A stretch of 64,000 bases of DNA. It comes from Acidimicrobiaceae bacterium (lineage in GTDB: Bacteria > Actinomycetota > Acidimicrobiia > Acidimicrobiales > Ilumatobacteraceae). The stretch is from assembly GCA_947450115.1 (NCBI GenBank), contig CANFUE010000008.1, positions 1-64,000 on the forward strand, read 5' to 3'. Shown one piece after another: positions 1 through 11,753 of the stretch; position 1 is the stretch's first letter; each line of letters begins with the position of its first letter. The notes under the pieces were generated by a model. The model was not told where the DNA came from. It was given only the letters and a program-made list of their open reading frames with translations, and did no database searches. A program made the translations under genes and the position numbers.

Positions 1-418
<418 letters not shown>

Positions 419-461
419 AGATACACGCTCGTGCTTGCTCTGGAGTCTTTGAGGGACTTCA

Positions 462-477
462 CCCGAATTTTTTCGGG
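462..477 (+). other. Hairpin in the 23S-5S spacer
   Basis: CCCGAA (462-467) and TTCGGG (472-477) form a 6-bp stem with a T-rich loop in the roughly 77-nt spacer between 23S and 5S. It may be part of a processing stem. It is too short to call a terminator. Confidence 0.35.
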
Positions 478-495
478 ATCCCCTTGACAACAATT

Positions 496-611
496 TTCGG
501 TGGCCATGGCGGTGGGGTCACACCCGTTCCCATCCCGAACACGGCAGTTAAGCCCGCCAGCGCCAATGGTACTTGGAGGTAGACCTCCTGGGAGAGTAGG
601 ACGCCGCCGAA
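496..611 (+). rRNA. rrf: 5S rRNA
   Basis: A 116-nt segment whose ends pair (TTCGGTGGC with GCCGCCGAA, one G-U). It contains the conserved internal tract CCCATCCCGAACACGG (529-544) and the GGGAGAGTAGGAC block near the 3' end, both diagnostic of bacterial 5S. Last gene of the rrn operon, followed at once by a strong hairpin terminator. Confidence 0.97.
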
Positions 612-622
612 TTAATCGAATC

Positions 623-652
623 AAAAGCCCCTCGCGAAAGCGGGGGGCTTTT
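623..652 (+). terminator. Intrinsic terminator of the rrn operon
   Basis: A 13-bp stem (AAAAGCCCCTCGC with GCGGGGGGCTTTT, one G-U) closed by a GAAA tetraloop starts 11 nt after the 5S gene and ends in a T-run. This is the clearest rRNA-operon terminator in the window. Confidence 0.93.
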
Positions 653-693
653 GTGTATCTCCGATCATCACGTTGCACTTGTCAGTGCAGCAG

Positions 694-699
694 TAACTT
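694..699 (+). promoter_or_regulatory. -10 hexamer (TAACTT) of marC, leaderless geometry
   Basis: TAACTT ends 6 nt before the ATG at 706 and no Shine-Dalgarno is present. This predicts a transcript that begins at the start codon. Confidence 0.6.
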
Positions 700-705
700 C
701 ACTGC

Positions 706-1323
706 ATGAACGCGCGTCTTTTCGGTGAGGTACTTGTGACAATGCTGGTCATTCTCGACCCACCGGGAAATGTTCCCATCTTTCTTGCGGTGACGCGTCA
801 ATTGAATAACAAAGAACGTCACCGCGCAGCTGCTTTAGCGATTTGCACAGCATTTTTCGTGATCATGCTGTTTGCTCTTGGTGGTCAAACCATCTTGGAT
901 TACCTGCATGTTTCTGTTCCTGCTCTGCAAGGTACAGGCGGCTTGTTGCTGTTGTTGGTGGCGATGCAGTTGCTGTACAACAAGGGTGGTGACGATGGTT
1001 TTCTGGAAGCAACACCCGAACAACGCACGTCAATAGCTCTCGTTCCGTTAGGAACTCCGTTGCTTGCCGGGCCGGGAGCAATTGTTGCAACCATTCTCTT
1101 TTTCAATCAAACACATTCATTTGGTGAGTGGATGAGTGTGTCGAGTGGAATAGCACTTGCTCTATCGGTGTCGTTTATCGCAATGCGCTTTAGCGGCATC
1201 ATTCAACGCGTAGTGCGTCCGATGGGCGTACTACTTCTTGCACGTGTTGCCGGAATGATTCTTGCTGCAATTGCTGTTCAGATGATTGCCGATTCTGTAA
1301 CGGCGTTTGTGCGTAACGCTTAG
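706..1323 (+). CDS. MarC-family integral membrane protein
   Basis: 205 residues, the usual length for MarC/YchE proteins. The N-terminus carries the family pattern ILDPPGNVPIFL (residues 16-27), followed by several hydrophobic spans (about 40-65, 72-92, 108-130, 140-160, 168-200), consistent with six membrane segments. The family was once linked to multidrug resistance, but its transport role is unsettled. It is the first gene after the rrn terminator and has its own TANNNT element 6 nt upstream, so it is probably a single leaderless gene. The substrate is unknown. Confidence 0.9.
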   Translation: MNARLFGEVLVTMLVILDPPGNVPIFLAVTRQLNNKERHRAAALAICTAFFVIMLFALGGQTILDYLHVSVPALQGTGGLLLLLVAMQLLYNKGGDDGFLEATPEQRTSIALVPLGTPLLAGPGAIVATILFFNQTHSFGEWMSVSSGIALALSVSFIAMRFSGIIQRVVRPMGVLLLARVAGMILAAIAVQMIADSVTAFVRNA

Positions 1324-1324
1324 T

Positions 1325-1636
1325 TCACTCCGCAGGGTTCACATTTTGCTGGGGGATTGGCCCATATGTTTTTTCGTAGCGATCTACGTTGTCGGCAATG
1401 GCCCGGGCGATTTCAAAAATCACTGATGTGGGTACTTTCACCCGTGCAACAACAGGAGTAGGTACAAATAGTTCCCCCGATGCATCGTGCTCCGGCATGC
1501 CAGCAACCCCAAAATCAAGAGTGAATTCGTAAGGGCCATGCCAAACAGCGGCGACATTGGCATAAACACCAGCCTTTTTGTCGTCGGCGATCTCCATACG
1601 CACTTGGGCTTGTTGCGGCACATTGTCATCAGTCAT
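1325..1636 (-). CDS. DUF3467-type small protein
   Basis: 103 residues, soluble. The pattern of YANVAAVWHGPYEFTLDFG (residues 25-43) and a proline/valine strand followed by PTSVIFEIARAIADNV matches the DUF3467 family, small proteins of unknown function found in bacteria and archaea. It is convergent with marC, with one base between the stops. TACGAT ends 6 nt before its ATG, suggesting a leaderless transcript divergent from the TPR gene. Confidence 0.75.
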   Translation of the reverse strand: MTDDNVPQQAQVRMEIADDKKAGVYANVAAVWHGPYEFTLDFGVAGMPEHDASGELFVPTPVVARVKVPTSVIFEIARAIADNVDRYEKTYGPIPQQNVNPAE

Positions 1637-1642
1637 AGAGGC

Positions 1643-1648
1643 ATCGTA
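1643..1648 (-). promoter_or_regulatory. -10 hexamer (TACGAT) of the DUF3467 gene
   Basis: On the minus strand TACGAT lies 6 nt upstream of the ATG at 1636. No Shine-Dalgarno is visible, which fits leaderless initiation. Confidence 0.55.
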
Positions 1649-1669
1649 CCGATTTTCAGGTGAGCAACG

Positions 1670-1675
1670 TAGAGT
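1670..1675 (+). promoter_or_regulatory. -10 hexamer (TAGAGT) of the TPR gene
   Basis: TAGAGT lies 8 nt upstream of the ATG at 1684. This supports that ATG over the in-frame GTG at 1660, which would place the promoter inside the coding sequence. Confidence 0.5.
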
Positions 1676-1683
1676 GTTGCCCT

Positions 1684-2745
1684 ATGCCGAACGATCGTCC
1701 GCGCCCTCCACGCTCACAGAGTTCTTCTGGGCGCAACGACCGATCAGAGCGTCGTCCGTCGCGTGGTCGCGATTCTGACGATCGTCGCCCCGTTCGTGGT
1801 CGCGATTCCGATGATCGTCGTCCGTCAAGAGACCGTGACTCTGATGAACGGCGTCCGGCACGCCCTGCGCTGACTGCTGCTGAGCAAAAGTCGCGCGAGG
1901 TGTATGCCCGTACCGGTGGACGTCGTACCGAAGGCACTGGAGCTCCCACTGCCCGGCCCGTGCGTAAAAAAGTGGAATGGGTCGATGAAGGTGCTGTGAA
2001 AAAAACAGCCCGAAAGGCAGTACAACGAGGTGCTACTCCACGTGGGCGTAGTCAAGGCGAGAATCGTGGCGAGAATCGGGTGCCTGGCATTCCTCGCAGT
2101 GATCGTCCCTTGCCGTCTGATGTTTCACGCGATGTGGAAAAAGGTGTTGGCGTTCGCCAATCACAGTCGACTACAGAACGTTTGCAAAAAGCAATTGATG
2201 CTTTTGAATATGAGCGTTACGAAGACGCCGCACGTTTGTTGCAAGTGTTGTCACGTCAATTGCCAGGTATGGCTCTTGTGCACGAGATGACTGGCCTGTG
2301 TGCATATCGCCAAGCAAAGTGGCGCACCGCCGTTAATGAACTTGAAGCAACTCGAGTACTTGATCCTTCTCGTACCACTGTGTTGCCAGTTCTTGCCGAT
2401 GCGTATCGCGCATTGCGTAGATGGAGCAAGGTCAATCAAATCTGGAGCGAAATCAAAGATTTGTCGCCACATCCGTCGGTACTTGCTGAAGGCCGCATCG
2501 TTGCTGCTGGCGCATTGTCTGATCAAGGAAAACTTGCTGAAGCTGTTCGTCTCTTTGACTCCGTGTTGAATGTTCCTAAACGAGTACAGGATTACCATTT
2601 GCGCCAGTGGTACATGGCTGCAGATCTGCACGACCGCTCTGGAAATATTGTTGAAGCCCGTCGTCTCTTTGCTCGTGTCATGCAATACGACGCAGAATTT
2701 GTCGACGTTGCAGACCGACTTTCCCATCTTGGGCCCGTTCGCTAA
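1684..2745 (+). CDS. TPR-like protein with Arg/Asp-rich N-terminal repeats
   Basis: 353 residues from the ATG at 1684. The first ~130 residues are highly charged and probably disordered, including three copies of an 11-residue unit of the form RGRDSDDRRP-x. The rest (about 160-350) is helical with TPR-like signatures: AIDAFEYERYEDAARLLQVL, WRTAVNELEATRVLDP and LAEAVRLFDSVLN. TPR folds mediate protein-protein contacts; the partner is unknown. The Arg/Asp tail could bind RNA or the nearby ribosomal machinery, but that is speculation. No signal peptide or membrane span. Divergent from the DUF3467 gene. Confidence 0.75.
   Translation: MPNDRPRPPRSQSSSGRNDRSERRPSRGRDSDDRRPVRGRDSDDRRPSRDRDSDERRPARPALTAAEQKSREVYARTGGRRTEGTGAPTARPVRKKVEWVDEGAVKKTARKAVQRGATPRGRSQGENRGENRVPGIPRSDRPLPSDVSRDVEKGVGVRQSQSTTERLQKAIDAFEYERYEDAARLLQVLSRQLPGMALVHEMTGLCAYRQAKWRTAVNELEATRVLDPSRTTVLPVLADAYRALRRWSKVNQIWSEIKDLSPHPSVLAEGRIVAAGALSDQGKLAEAVRLFDSVLNVPKRVQDYHLRQWYMAADLHDRSGNIVEARRLFARVMQYDAEFVDVADRLSHLGPVR
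1762..1860 (+). repeat. Three tandem 33-nt coding repeats
   Basis: Three in-frame 33-nt units (1762-1794, 1795-1827, 1828-1860) each encode an 11-residue block of the form RGRDSDDRRPV. Units 1 and 2 are nearly identical in DNA. Unit 3 uses different codons for the same kind of peptide (RDRDSDERRPA), so the peptide pattern seems to be kept under selection. Confidence 0.8.
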
Positions 2746-2825
2746 CACCCCTTCGTTACTCTCTTCATATTGAGCTTTGCTCCTTCTCATGTGGCACCTG
2801 GTGTCGCATCACAACAGTGAGAAAT

Positions 2826-2831
2826 GGAGGG
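2826..2831 (+). promoter_or_regulatory. Shine-Dalgarno GGAGGG deciding the SSB-like start
   Basis: GGAGGG lies 3 nt before ATG 2835. It argues for that ATG over the in-frame GTG at 2817, which sits upstream of the ribosome site. Confidence 0.6.
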
Positions 2832-2834
2832 AAT

Positions 2835-3170
2835 ATGAACGTCGTAGTCATTCGTGGTGTTGTGCTCAATACCCCAGTGGAAAGAGTTTTAGGGTCTGGC
2901 GAATTTGCCACTTCATTCGATGTTGTCACGGAAAGCGATGAAGGCAGGCTGACGGTTCCTGTTAACTGGGTCACAACGGTCAAGACACTTCTGCAAGAAG
3001 GAGAAGAAGTCATGGTCAGCGGAAGTGTCCGACGCCGTTTCTATCGCGCTGGTGGCGCAGTGCAAAGCCGTACCGAGGTGCTGGCAAAACAAGTACTCAA
3101 TACGCGGCGCAAAGTTGCCGTCAAAAAGAGTCTTGCCGAGATCCAAAAAGAGCTCACACACACCTGGTAG
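2835..3170 (+). CDS. Short single-stranded DNA-binding (OB-fold) protein
   Basis: 111 residues from the ATG at 2835. It opens with MNVVVIRGVVLNTPVERVLGSG and continues with FDVVTES, a VPVNW strand, and EGEEVMVSGSVRRRFYR, the strand pattern of an SSB OB fold (MNxVxLxGxL; GxxVxVxGxLxxR). It lacks the long glycine-rich linker and the acidic DDDIPF tip of the main replication SSB, so it is more likely an accessory SSB paralogue. The basic C-terminus (RRKVAVKKS) is unlike the usual acidic tail. It is followed by the aldolase gene. Confidence 0.7.
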   Translation: MNVVVIRGVVLNTPVERVLGSGEFATSFDVVTESDEGRLTVPVNWVTTVKTLLQEGEEVMVSGSVRRRFYRAGGAVQSRTEVLAKQVLNTRRKVAVKKSLAEIQKELTHTW

Positions 3171-3239
3171 CACCAAAACTTCTTGCCTGCGAGTGCAAAA
3201 TGGCTAGTGTTTTCAGAGAAGAACTTTGAAAGGCCAAAT

Positions 3240-4127
3240 GTGAACCAGCAGCAACTTACGCAAATGCGCACCGGTAAGGGCTTTATCGCCGCGTTAGACC
3301 AAAGCGGTGGAAGCACACCAAAGGCATTGAAGTTGTATGGCGTCGACGAATCTTCCTATTCCAACGAAGACGAAATGTTCGATGTCATTCATGCAATGCG
3401 TAGTCGTATGGTCATGAGTCCAGCATTCACTGGCGAGCGTGTTTTGGCCGCAATTTTGTTCGAAGGAACGATGGATCGCAGCATTGAAGGTGTGGGTAGC
3501 GCAGAGTACTTGTGGAACCGAAAGCAAGTCATCGCCATTTTGAAAGTCGACAAAGGTCTTGCCGATGAGGCCGATGGCGTGCAACTCATGAAGCCCATGC
3601 CTGAACTCGACGCTTTGTTGGCGAAGGCACGAACGAACGGGATCTTCGGAACGAAAATGCGTTCGGTGATTAAGGTCGCAAATGCAAAAGGTATTTCAGA
3701 AGTTGTCGCTCAGCAGTTCATTGTTGGTCGTCAAATACTTGCTGCAGGCCTCGTTCCCATCATCGAACCTGAAGTCGACATCAATAGCCCGAGCAAAAAA
3801 GAAGCAGAGGTGCTGTTGAAAGCCGCACTTCTCAAAGAGCTCGATGCGCAACCGGCCAATCAACCTGTGATGTTGAAGCTCACGTTGCCCGAAGACGACA
3901 ATTTCTATCTTGATCTTGTGAAGCACCCGAGCGTGTTACGTGTTGTTGCTTTGTCGGGCGGGTACTCGCGTGATGATGCCAACACAAAGCTCAGCAAAAA
4001 CAATGGAGTCATTGCGAGCTTCTCGCGCGCGCTGACTGAAGGTCTCTCCGCTCAGCAGTCAGATGCTGAATTTAATGCTGCGCTCGATAGTGCAATTGCC
4101 TCTATTTACGCAGCTTCAAATACGTAA
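3240..4127 (+). CDS. fda: Class I fructose-bisphosphate aldolase
   Basis: 295 residues from GTG 3240; a GAAAGG ribosome site just upstream and the family N-terminus (NQQQLTQMRTGKGFIAALDQ) choose this start over an in-frame ATG at 3183. ALDQSGGSTPKALKLYGV, ILKVDKGL (Schiff-base lysine region), GTKMRSV, LVPIIEPEVD and VALSGGYSRD are typical of the bacterial class I fructose-1,6-bisphosphate aldolase family, which cleaves FBP to DHAP and glyceraldehyde-3-phosphate in glycolysis and gluconeogenesis. The cytosolic, metal-independent type is less common in actinobacteria than class II. Its stop abuts that of the convergent DUF1015 gene. Confidence 0.92.
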   Translation: MNQQQLTQMRTGKGFIAALDQSGGSTPKALKLYGVDESSYSNEDEMFDVIHAMRSRMVMSPAFTGERVLAAILFEGTMDRSIEGVGSAEYLWNRKQVIAILKVDKGLADEADGVQLMKPMPELDALLAKARTNGIFGTKMRSVIKVANAKGISEVVAQQFIVGRQILAAGLVPIIEPEVDINSPSKKEAEVLLKAALLKELDAQPANQPVMLKLTLPEDDNFYLDLVKHPSVLRVVALSGGYSRDDANTKLSKNNGVIASFSRALTEGLSAQQSDAEFNAALDSAIASIYAASNT

Positions 4128-5342
4128 TTAGTCAACTGCTAACGGGCGCATTGCCAGCCCGGTGCGCAATTTCGGAGTAAAAAATGTCGACTTCGGCGGC
4201 ATGAGTAATCCTTCATCGGCCGTGCGGCGAATTTCTGCAAGAGATACGGGCCGAATGAGAACTGCACATTGAGCAAGTCCTGCCTGTAAAGCGTCATGCA
4301 CTTCGTGGGTGCCATGCTGGTAAGAAATGCCCGCCGCGTCGAGTGAACCAAGTGCAGAAGTGATTGCATGCTCAAGTCGGGCGCTGTCGAGAGCGCGAAC
4401 CTCAGAGAATTTCTCGACCTTTTCGGTGTACAGGGTTGTTGATCCGTCTGGACGCAAAAGGCAGATGGCTTTTTCTGAATTCATGAGACTCAGCGTTTGT
4501 TCTGACAGGGTGCTATCGCCGACACGCGTATAGAAGGCGTCCAGAATCTCTTCCATTTGTGCTGGGCTCACCGCAGCAATGAGGCGATGAATGGCAGCAA
4601 TGCTCAGTTGTTCTTCAACGAGTTCAGCCACATACGTCATGGTGAGGCCTGCTGCGGGTGCAAGTGGAGAATTGTCTGCACGCATTTCATCGCGGTAAGT
4701 GCGCGAAATGGCATAGCGGTGATGTCCGTCGGCAATGACCACGGGTGAGCTTCCAATTGCTGAGCGAATAGCCTCGATACGTTGTGCATCTGTGACGCGT
4801 TCGACGCGATGGACCACACCGTCTTCGTCGGTCATTTCGCCCATGAGTTCACCTGGTGCGAGAAGCACCTGGGTGAGCCCGTTGCACAGGGAGAGCCCCC
4901 ATACTGGCGACAAGTTGCATTGCGTTGCTCGGGTGAGGTCGAGTCGGTCGGTTTTTGCTTTAGGTGTGGTTTGCTCGTGGGGGAGAACTCCACCCGCTCC
5001 CACGTCGACTACTTCAAGGGCACCGATAACACCGACGGTATGACGATCGTTTCCGGCGGCATCACGAAAAGACATGCGGTACAGGGTGTACGAGGGTGTG
5101 GGGTCCAAGGTGAGCACTTTGTTCGAGATCCACTCTTGAATGGTTATAGCTGCTTTCTCGTAGCGCTGTGGCCCGTCGGCATCGAGAGGGCAATCGACAT
5201 GAACAATATTCCAGGGGCTTTGCGTCCCGTAGTGGGTGCGATCATCAGGGCTTAAGACGTCGTAGGGCGGGGAACTCAGCGCAAAGAGCTCAGAGGAGGC
5301 ATTGGTGTAACGAAGCGCTGAGAATGGTTCAAATTGAGGCAC
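4128..5342 (-). CDS. DUF1015 family protein
   Basis: 404 residues, typical for the family (COG4198). Key patterns: PPYDVLSPDDR near the N-terminus, NIVHVDCP, YRMSFRD, GVIGALEV, LPHEQTTPKAKTDRL, and VIADGHHRYAIS in the middle, all hallmark DUF1015 motifs. Function is unknown; the HHR region suggests a metal- or phosphate-handling enzyme, and family members often sit near serine or phosphate-metabolism genes. The start is GTG 5342. It is divergent from the HAD phosphatase gene and convergent with fda. Confidence 0.88.
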   Translation of the reverse strand: MPQFEPFSALRYTNASSELFALSSPPYDVLSPDDRTHYGTQSPWNIVHVDCPLDADGPQRYEKAAITIQEWISNKVLTLDPTPSYTLYRMSFRDAAGNDRHTVGVIGALEVVDVGAGGVLPHEQTTPKAKTDRLDLTRATQCNLSPVWGLSLCNGLTQVLLAPGELMGEMTDEDGVVHRVERVTDAQRIEAIRSAIGSSPVVIADGHHRYAISRTYRDEMRADNSPLAPAAGLTMTYVAELVEEQLSIAAIHRLIAAVSPAQMEEILDAFYTRVGDSTLSEQTLSLMNSEKAICLLRPDGSTTLYTEKVEKFSEVRALDSARLEHAITSALGSLDAAGISYQHGTHEVHDALQAGLAQCAVLIRPVSLAEIRRTADEGLLMPPKSTFFTPKLRTGLAMRPLAVD

Positions 5343-5360
5343 ACTCTAAGGGTGGCAGGT

Positions 5361-6224
5361 ATGGGTGCAACAAACAAAACCGTAGGGACGCAGGGCATTA
5401 TTTGGAGTGATCTAGATGGTGTCATTTGGCGCGGGGCTTCAGTTATTGAGGGCGTTCCCGAGAGCATTGCTGCAGTGCGGGAGGCGGGTTGGCAGGTCAA
5501 TTTCGTCACAAATAATTCTTCAACACGGCTCGCTGATCAAGAGCAAAAACTTTTCGACATGGGCATTCCTGCTGTCGGCAATGTGGTGACAAGTGCTCAG
5601 GCAGCAGCTTCATTAATTGCACCAACAGAAACGGTGTTGGCGTGTTCGGGCCCGGGAGTAATTGAGGCTCTGCAGCAACGTGGTGCTCGTGTGGTTGATG
5701 TTCGCCACGCGTTATTAGACGAAAATTTTCAACCCCGTCATGTTGATGCAGTCGTTGTTGGAATGCATCGAGATTTTTGTTTTGATTTTCTCCATGTCGG
5801 GCTCACTTGCCTGCTGGCTGGCGCCCGGCTCATTGGCACAAATGATGATGCGACATTCCCGACCGAATACGGAATAATGCCAGGAGGCGGGTCGCTCATT
5901 GCATCGTTCGCGTACGCGTCTCAGATGCGGCCCGTCATGGCGGGAAAGCCGCACGATGCGATGGCGCATCTCGTGCAATCGCTCGCTGGGTCAATTCCCA
6001 CTTCACGGCAAGTGATGGTGGGAGACCGACCCGATACCGATGGTGCTTTTGCACAGCTTCTCGGTATTGCTTACGCCCAAGTGTGGTCGGGTGTGCAAGA
6101 GAAGTGTGCAGGGCCTGTCGATGGGGTGCACTTCAACTACACGGGAAACACTTTTAGCGATATTGCAACGATGCTGTTGAATAACCCAATTGGAACAAAC
6201 GATCTTCGTCAGGTGTGCGAATGA
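5361..6224 (+). CDS. HAD-IIA family phosphatase (NagD/PGP-like)
   Basis: About 287 residues. WSDLDGVIWRG (motif I, nucleophile DLDG), FVTNNSS (motif II), AGKPHDA (motif III lysine) and MVGDRPDTDGAFA (motif IV) define a subfamily IIA HAD hydrolase, with the C2 cap between motifs II and III. Relatives dephosphorylate small phosphometabolites such as 2-phosphoglycolate or nucleotides; the substrate here is unknown. ATG 5361 is preferred because of an AAGGGTGG stretch before it; GTG 5352 is possible. It leads the tlyA-nadK-recN operon, as the HAD gene does in Mycobacterium. Confidence 0.85.
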   Translation: MGATNKTVGTQGIIWSDLDGVIWRGASVIEGVPESIAAVREAGWQVNFVTNNSSTRLADQEQKLFDMGIPAVGNVVTSAQAAASLIAPTETVLACSGPGVIEALQQRGARVVDVRHALLDENFQPRHVDAVVVGMHRDFCFDFLHVGLTCLLAGARLIGTNDDATFPTEYGIMPGGGSLIASFAYASQMRPVMAGKPHDAMAHLVQSLAGSIPTSRQVMVGDRPDTDGAFAQLLGIAYAQVWSGVQEKCAGPVDGVHFNYTGNTFSDIATMLLNNPIGTNDLRQVCE

Positions 6225-6991
6225 AGCAACGTCGTTCATTGGTGCGCGAGGTGTTGCATCGTGGCCTCTTGTCGAGCGCGGCCGACGTAGAAATTGCACT
6301 CGCCGAGAACCGCGTGCGGGTGAACGGTGCAGTAGTGAGCAATGCCGCCTCAATGGTGGCCGCAGGCGACACAGTTCATGTTGCCCCAGTAGCTAATCGA
6401 TTTGTGGGTCGGGGCGGAATCAAACTTGAAGGTGCACTTCAACACTTTGGTATCGCAGTGGATCAGGCATACTGCCTCGACATTGGCGCCTCAACCGGAG
6501 GGTTTACCGATTGTTTATTGCAACATGGAGCGTCCCATGTTGTGGCGGTCGATGTGGGCCGTGGTCAGCTGCACCAGAAAATGTTGACGCACGCGGCGGT
6601 CACTTCGCTGGAAAGCCAACACATTTCACAGCTATCGCCTGAAGACTTGCGCGCTCATTGGGGGCCAGGTCATAGTGGCCTTGCGCAAATAGTGGTAACC
6701 GATGTGAGTTTCACTTCACTTGCCCAATTGGTGCCCCACATCGTTGCGCTCTCAGGCAGCGGAGCTGAACTTATTCTTTTGGTCAAACCTCAGTTTGAAG
6801 CCGATCGTAGCGATGTGCCAGCAGGGGGAATAGTGGTGGACCCGCAAGTGCGACAAGATGCAGTAGATCGTGTTGCTGAGGCGTTAAACATGGCTGGTTG
6901 CCGAGTTCATGGCCAATATGAGTCGCCTATCTCTGGTGCGGGTGGCAATATTGAGTTCTTCCTATGGGCAACTGCGCACACCGATGAGTAA
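6221..6991 (+). CDS. tlyA: TlyA-type rRNA 2'-O-methyltransferase
   Basis: 256 residues. An N-terminal S4 RNA-binding domain (about 1-60, with EIALAENRVRVNG) is followed by a Rossmann methyltransferase: YCLDIGASTGGFTDCLL (SAM motif I, ~85-101), VDVGRGQLH, VVTDVSFTSL and LVKPQFEADR. The family methylates 16S and 23S rRNA ribose 2'-OH groups and sets capreomycin sensitivity in mycobacteria. The start ATG 6221 overlaps the upstream stop (ATGA), implying coupled translation. The in-frame GTG at 6215 is less likely. Confidence 0.93.
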   Translation: MKQRRSLVREVLHRGLLSSAADVEIALAENRVRVNGAVVSNAASMVAAGDTVHVAPVANRFVGRGGIKLEGALQHFGIAVDQAYCLDIGASTGGFTDCLLQHGASHVVAVDVGRGQLHQKMLTHAAVTSLESQHISQLSPEDLRAHWGPGHSGLAQIVVTDVSFTSLAQLVPHIVALSGSGAELILLVKPQFEADRSDVPAGGIVVDPQVRQDAVDRVAEALNMAGCRVHGQYESPISGAGGNIEFFLWATAHTDE

Positions 6992-7864
6992 AGATATGGG
7001 TATGGGTCTCGCACAACCACCATCTTTTCAATTGGGCTCCCTTTTGCTTGTGGTGAACCGTGAGCGCCCCGATGCATGCGAGGCTGCAATTCAAATTCAG
7101 GCATGGGGAGAAAAGCACAAAGTTTCTGTTGTGCATGCTGAAGATATGTCGAGCAAAGGTCGTGTGGTATCGCCCGATTTGGTGGTGTCACTTGGTGGTG
7201 ATGGCACCGTATTGCGGGCAGTGCAAATTTTGGGTGGCCAACACGTTCCGGTGCTTGGTGTCAATTTTGGAACACTTGGCTATCTCACCAGTGTTGAACC
7301 ATCGCAGTTGCTCGACGTTCTTGAGTCTTTGCGGGCGGGTGTTGTCCCTCTAGAGGCGCGTCTCGAGAATCGCATGATGCTCAAAATAGATGTGGCACAA
7401 AAAGATGGTGGTCGGCACACACTACGTGCATTGAATGAAGTCGTCGTAGAGAAAGTGGAGCCGGGTCACACTGTGCGCTTAGAGGTAGCAATCGATACAA
7501 GTGTCTTTGCCACGTATTCAGCCGATGGCCTGATCGTGGCAACACCCACGGGTTCTACTGCGTATTCGCTGTCGGCTCGTGGGCCTGTTTTATCGCCACA
7601 ACATCGCGCGATGGTGCTCACTCCGGTGTCACCACATATGTTGTTCGATCGGTCACTAGTTCTTGACCCTGCAGAAGAAGTGTCCATCACTGTGCGCGGG
7701 CACCGAGATGTCACCTTGTCGGTCGATGGTTTGCACTTTCTCGCATTGTGCCCAGGCGATGAGGTGCGCGTCGCGAGCGATGCTGCAACTGCGTGTTTTA
7801 TGCACGTAGGCCAACAGCGATTTCATCACATCTTGCGCCAGAAGTTTGGTTTAGGAGACGATTA

Positions 7865-7865
<1 letters not shown>
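6984..7865 (+). CDS. nadK: NAD kinase
   Basis: 293 residues from ATG 6984, which overlaps the tlyA stop; ATGs at 6996 and 7002 are alternatives. VSLGGDGTVLRAV (GGDG active-site motif, ~72-84), GVNFGTLGYLTSV, ALNEVVVEK (NE/D motif) and TGSTAYSLSARGPVLSP are diagnostic for ATP/polyphosphate-NAD kinase. The enzyme makes NADP+ from NAD+ in the cytosol. Its position between tlyA and recN matches the actinobacterial operon, and its stop overlaps the recN start. Confidence 0.95.
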
Positions 7866-11169
<3,304 letters not shown>

Positions 11170-11172
11170 AGC

Positions 11173-11742
11173 ATGGGCTTCGTCTCGCGTTCACGAAAAT
11201 CTTTGCATCGTTGGGCTGTGTGGACGCTCGTTGAAGACCACCTGGAGGATCCTGCAGGAATTGGATTTGTGCGTACATACGTCGACTCTCCGGGCGCAGT
11301 TGGGGTCGTGGTTTTGCATGTTGAATCTCTTGGCGTGCTCAAAGGTGCTGAACCATCACAGGTGAACACCACTTTGGTGCGCCAGTTCCGCGCGCCCTTT
11401 GGCGATGAGATGTGGGAGATCCCTGCCGGTATGCGTGATGTTGCTAGCGAACCCCCGGAGTTGACGGCACATCGCGAACTTGCAGAGGAAGCAGGTCTTC
11501 AGGCGTCGGTACTTGTGCGGCTGGGATCAATCGCTTCCGCTCCAGGTATCACCAACTCGATGGTCGAAATTTTTGCTGCTTGTGGATTAAGCGAGGTTCC
11601 TATTGATCGACATGGTCCAGAGGAACAGCACATGCAGATAAGAGTTGTATCGGTAGCTGATGCAATCGAAGAAGTCCGTCGCGGGGAAATTACCGATGCA
11701 AAAACTATTATCGGGTTGCAGTGGGCGAGGGATCTCCTCTGA
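11173..11742 (+). CDS. NUDIX hydrolase (ADP-ribose pyrophosphatase-like)
   Basis: 189 residues. VRQFRAPFGDEMWEIPAGMRD leads into the NUDIX box with HRELAEEAGLQ (about 111-121). The glycine-to-first-glutamate spacing is one residue longer than the consensus Gx5E. The pattern of FRAP...E-PAG before the box is typical of ADP-ribose pyrophosphatases, which hydrolyse ADP-ribose to AMP and ribose-5-phosphate. The gene lies between pyrG (3 bp) and xerD, as Rv1700 does in Mycobacterium. Exact substrate not shown. Confidence 0.87.
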   Translation: MGFVSRSRKSLHRWAVWTLVEDHLEDPAGIGFVRTYVDSPGAVGVVVLHVESLGVLKGAEPSQVNTTLVRQFRAPFGDEMWEIPAGMRDVASEPPELTAHRELAEEAGLQASVLVRLGSIASAPGITNSMVEIFAACGLSEVPIDRHGPEEQHMQIRVVSVADAIEEVRRGEITDAKTIIGLQWARDLL

Positions 11743-11753
11743 AGAATGTTGAA

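Noticed and set aside
2251-2790. A 179-residue minus-strand frame across the TPR gene
   Set aside because: It is antisense to a gene with clear TPR signal, has no recognisable motif and no ribosome site or promoter.
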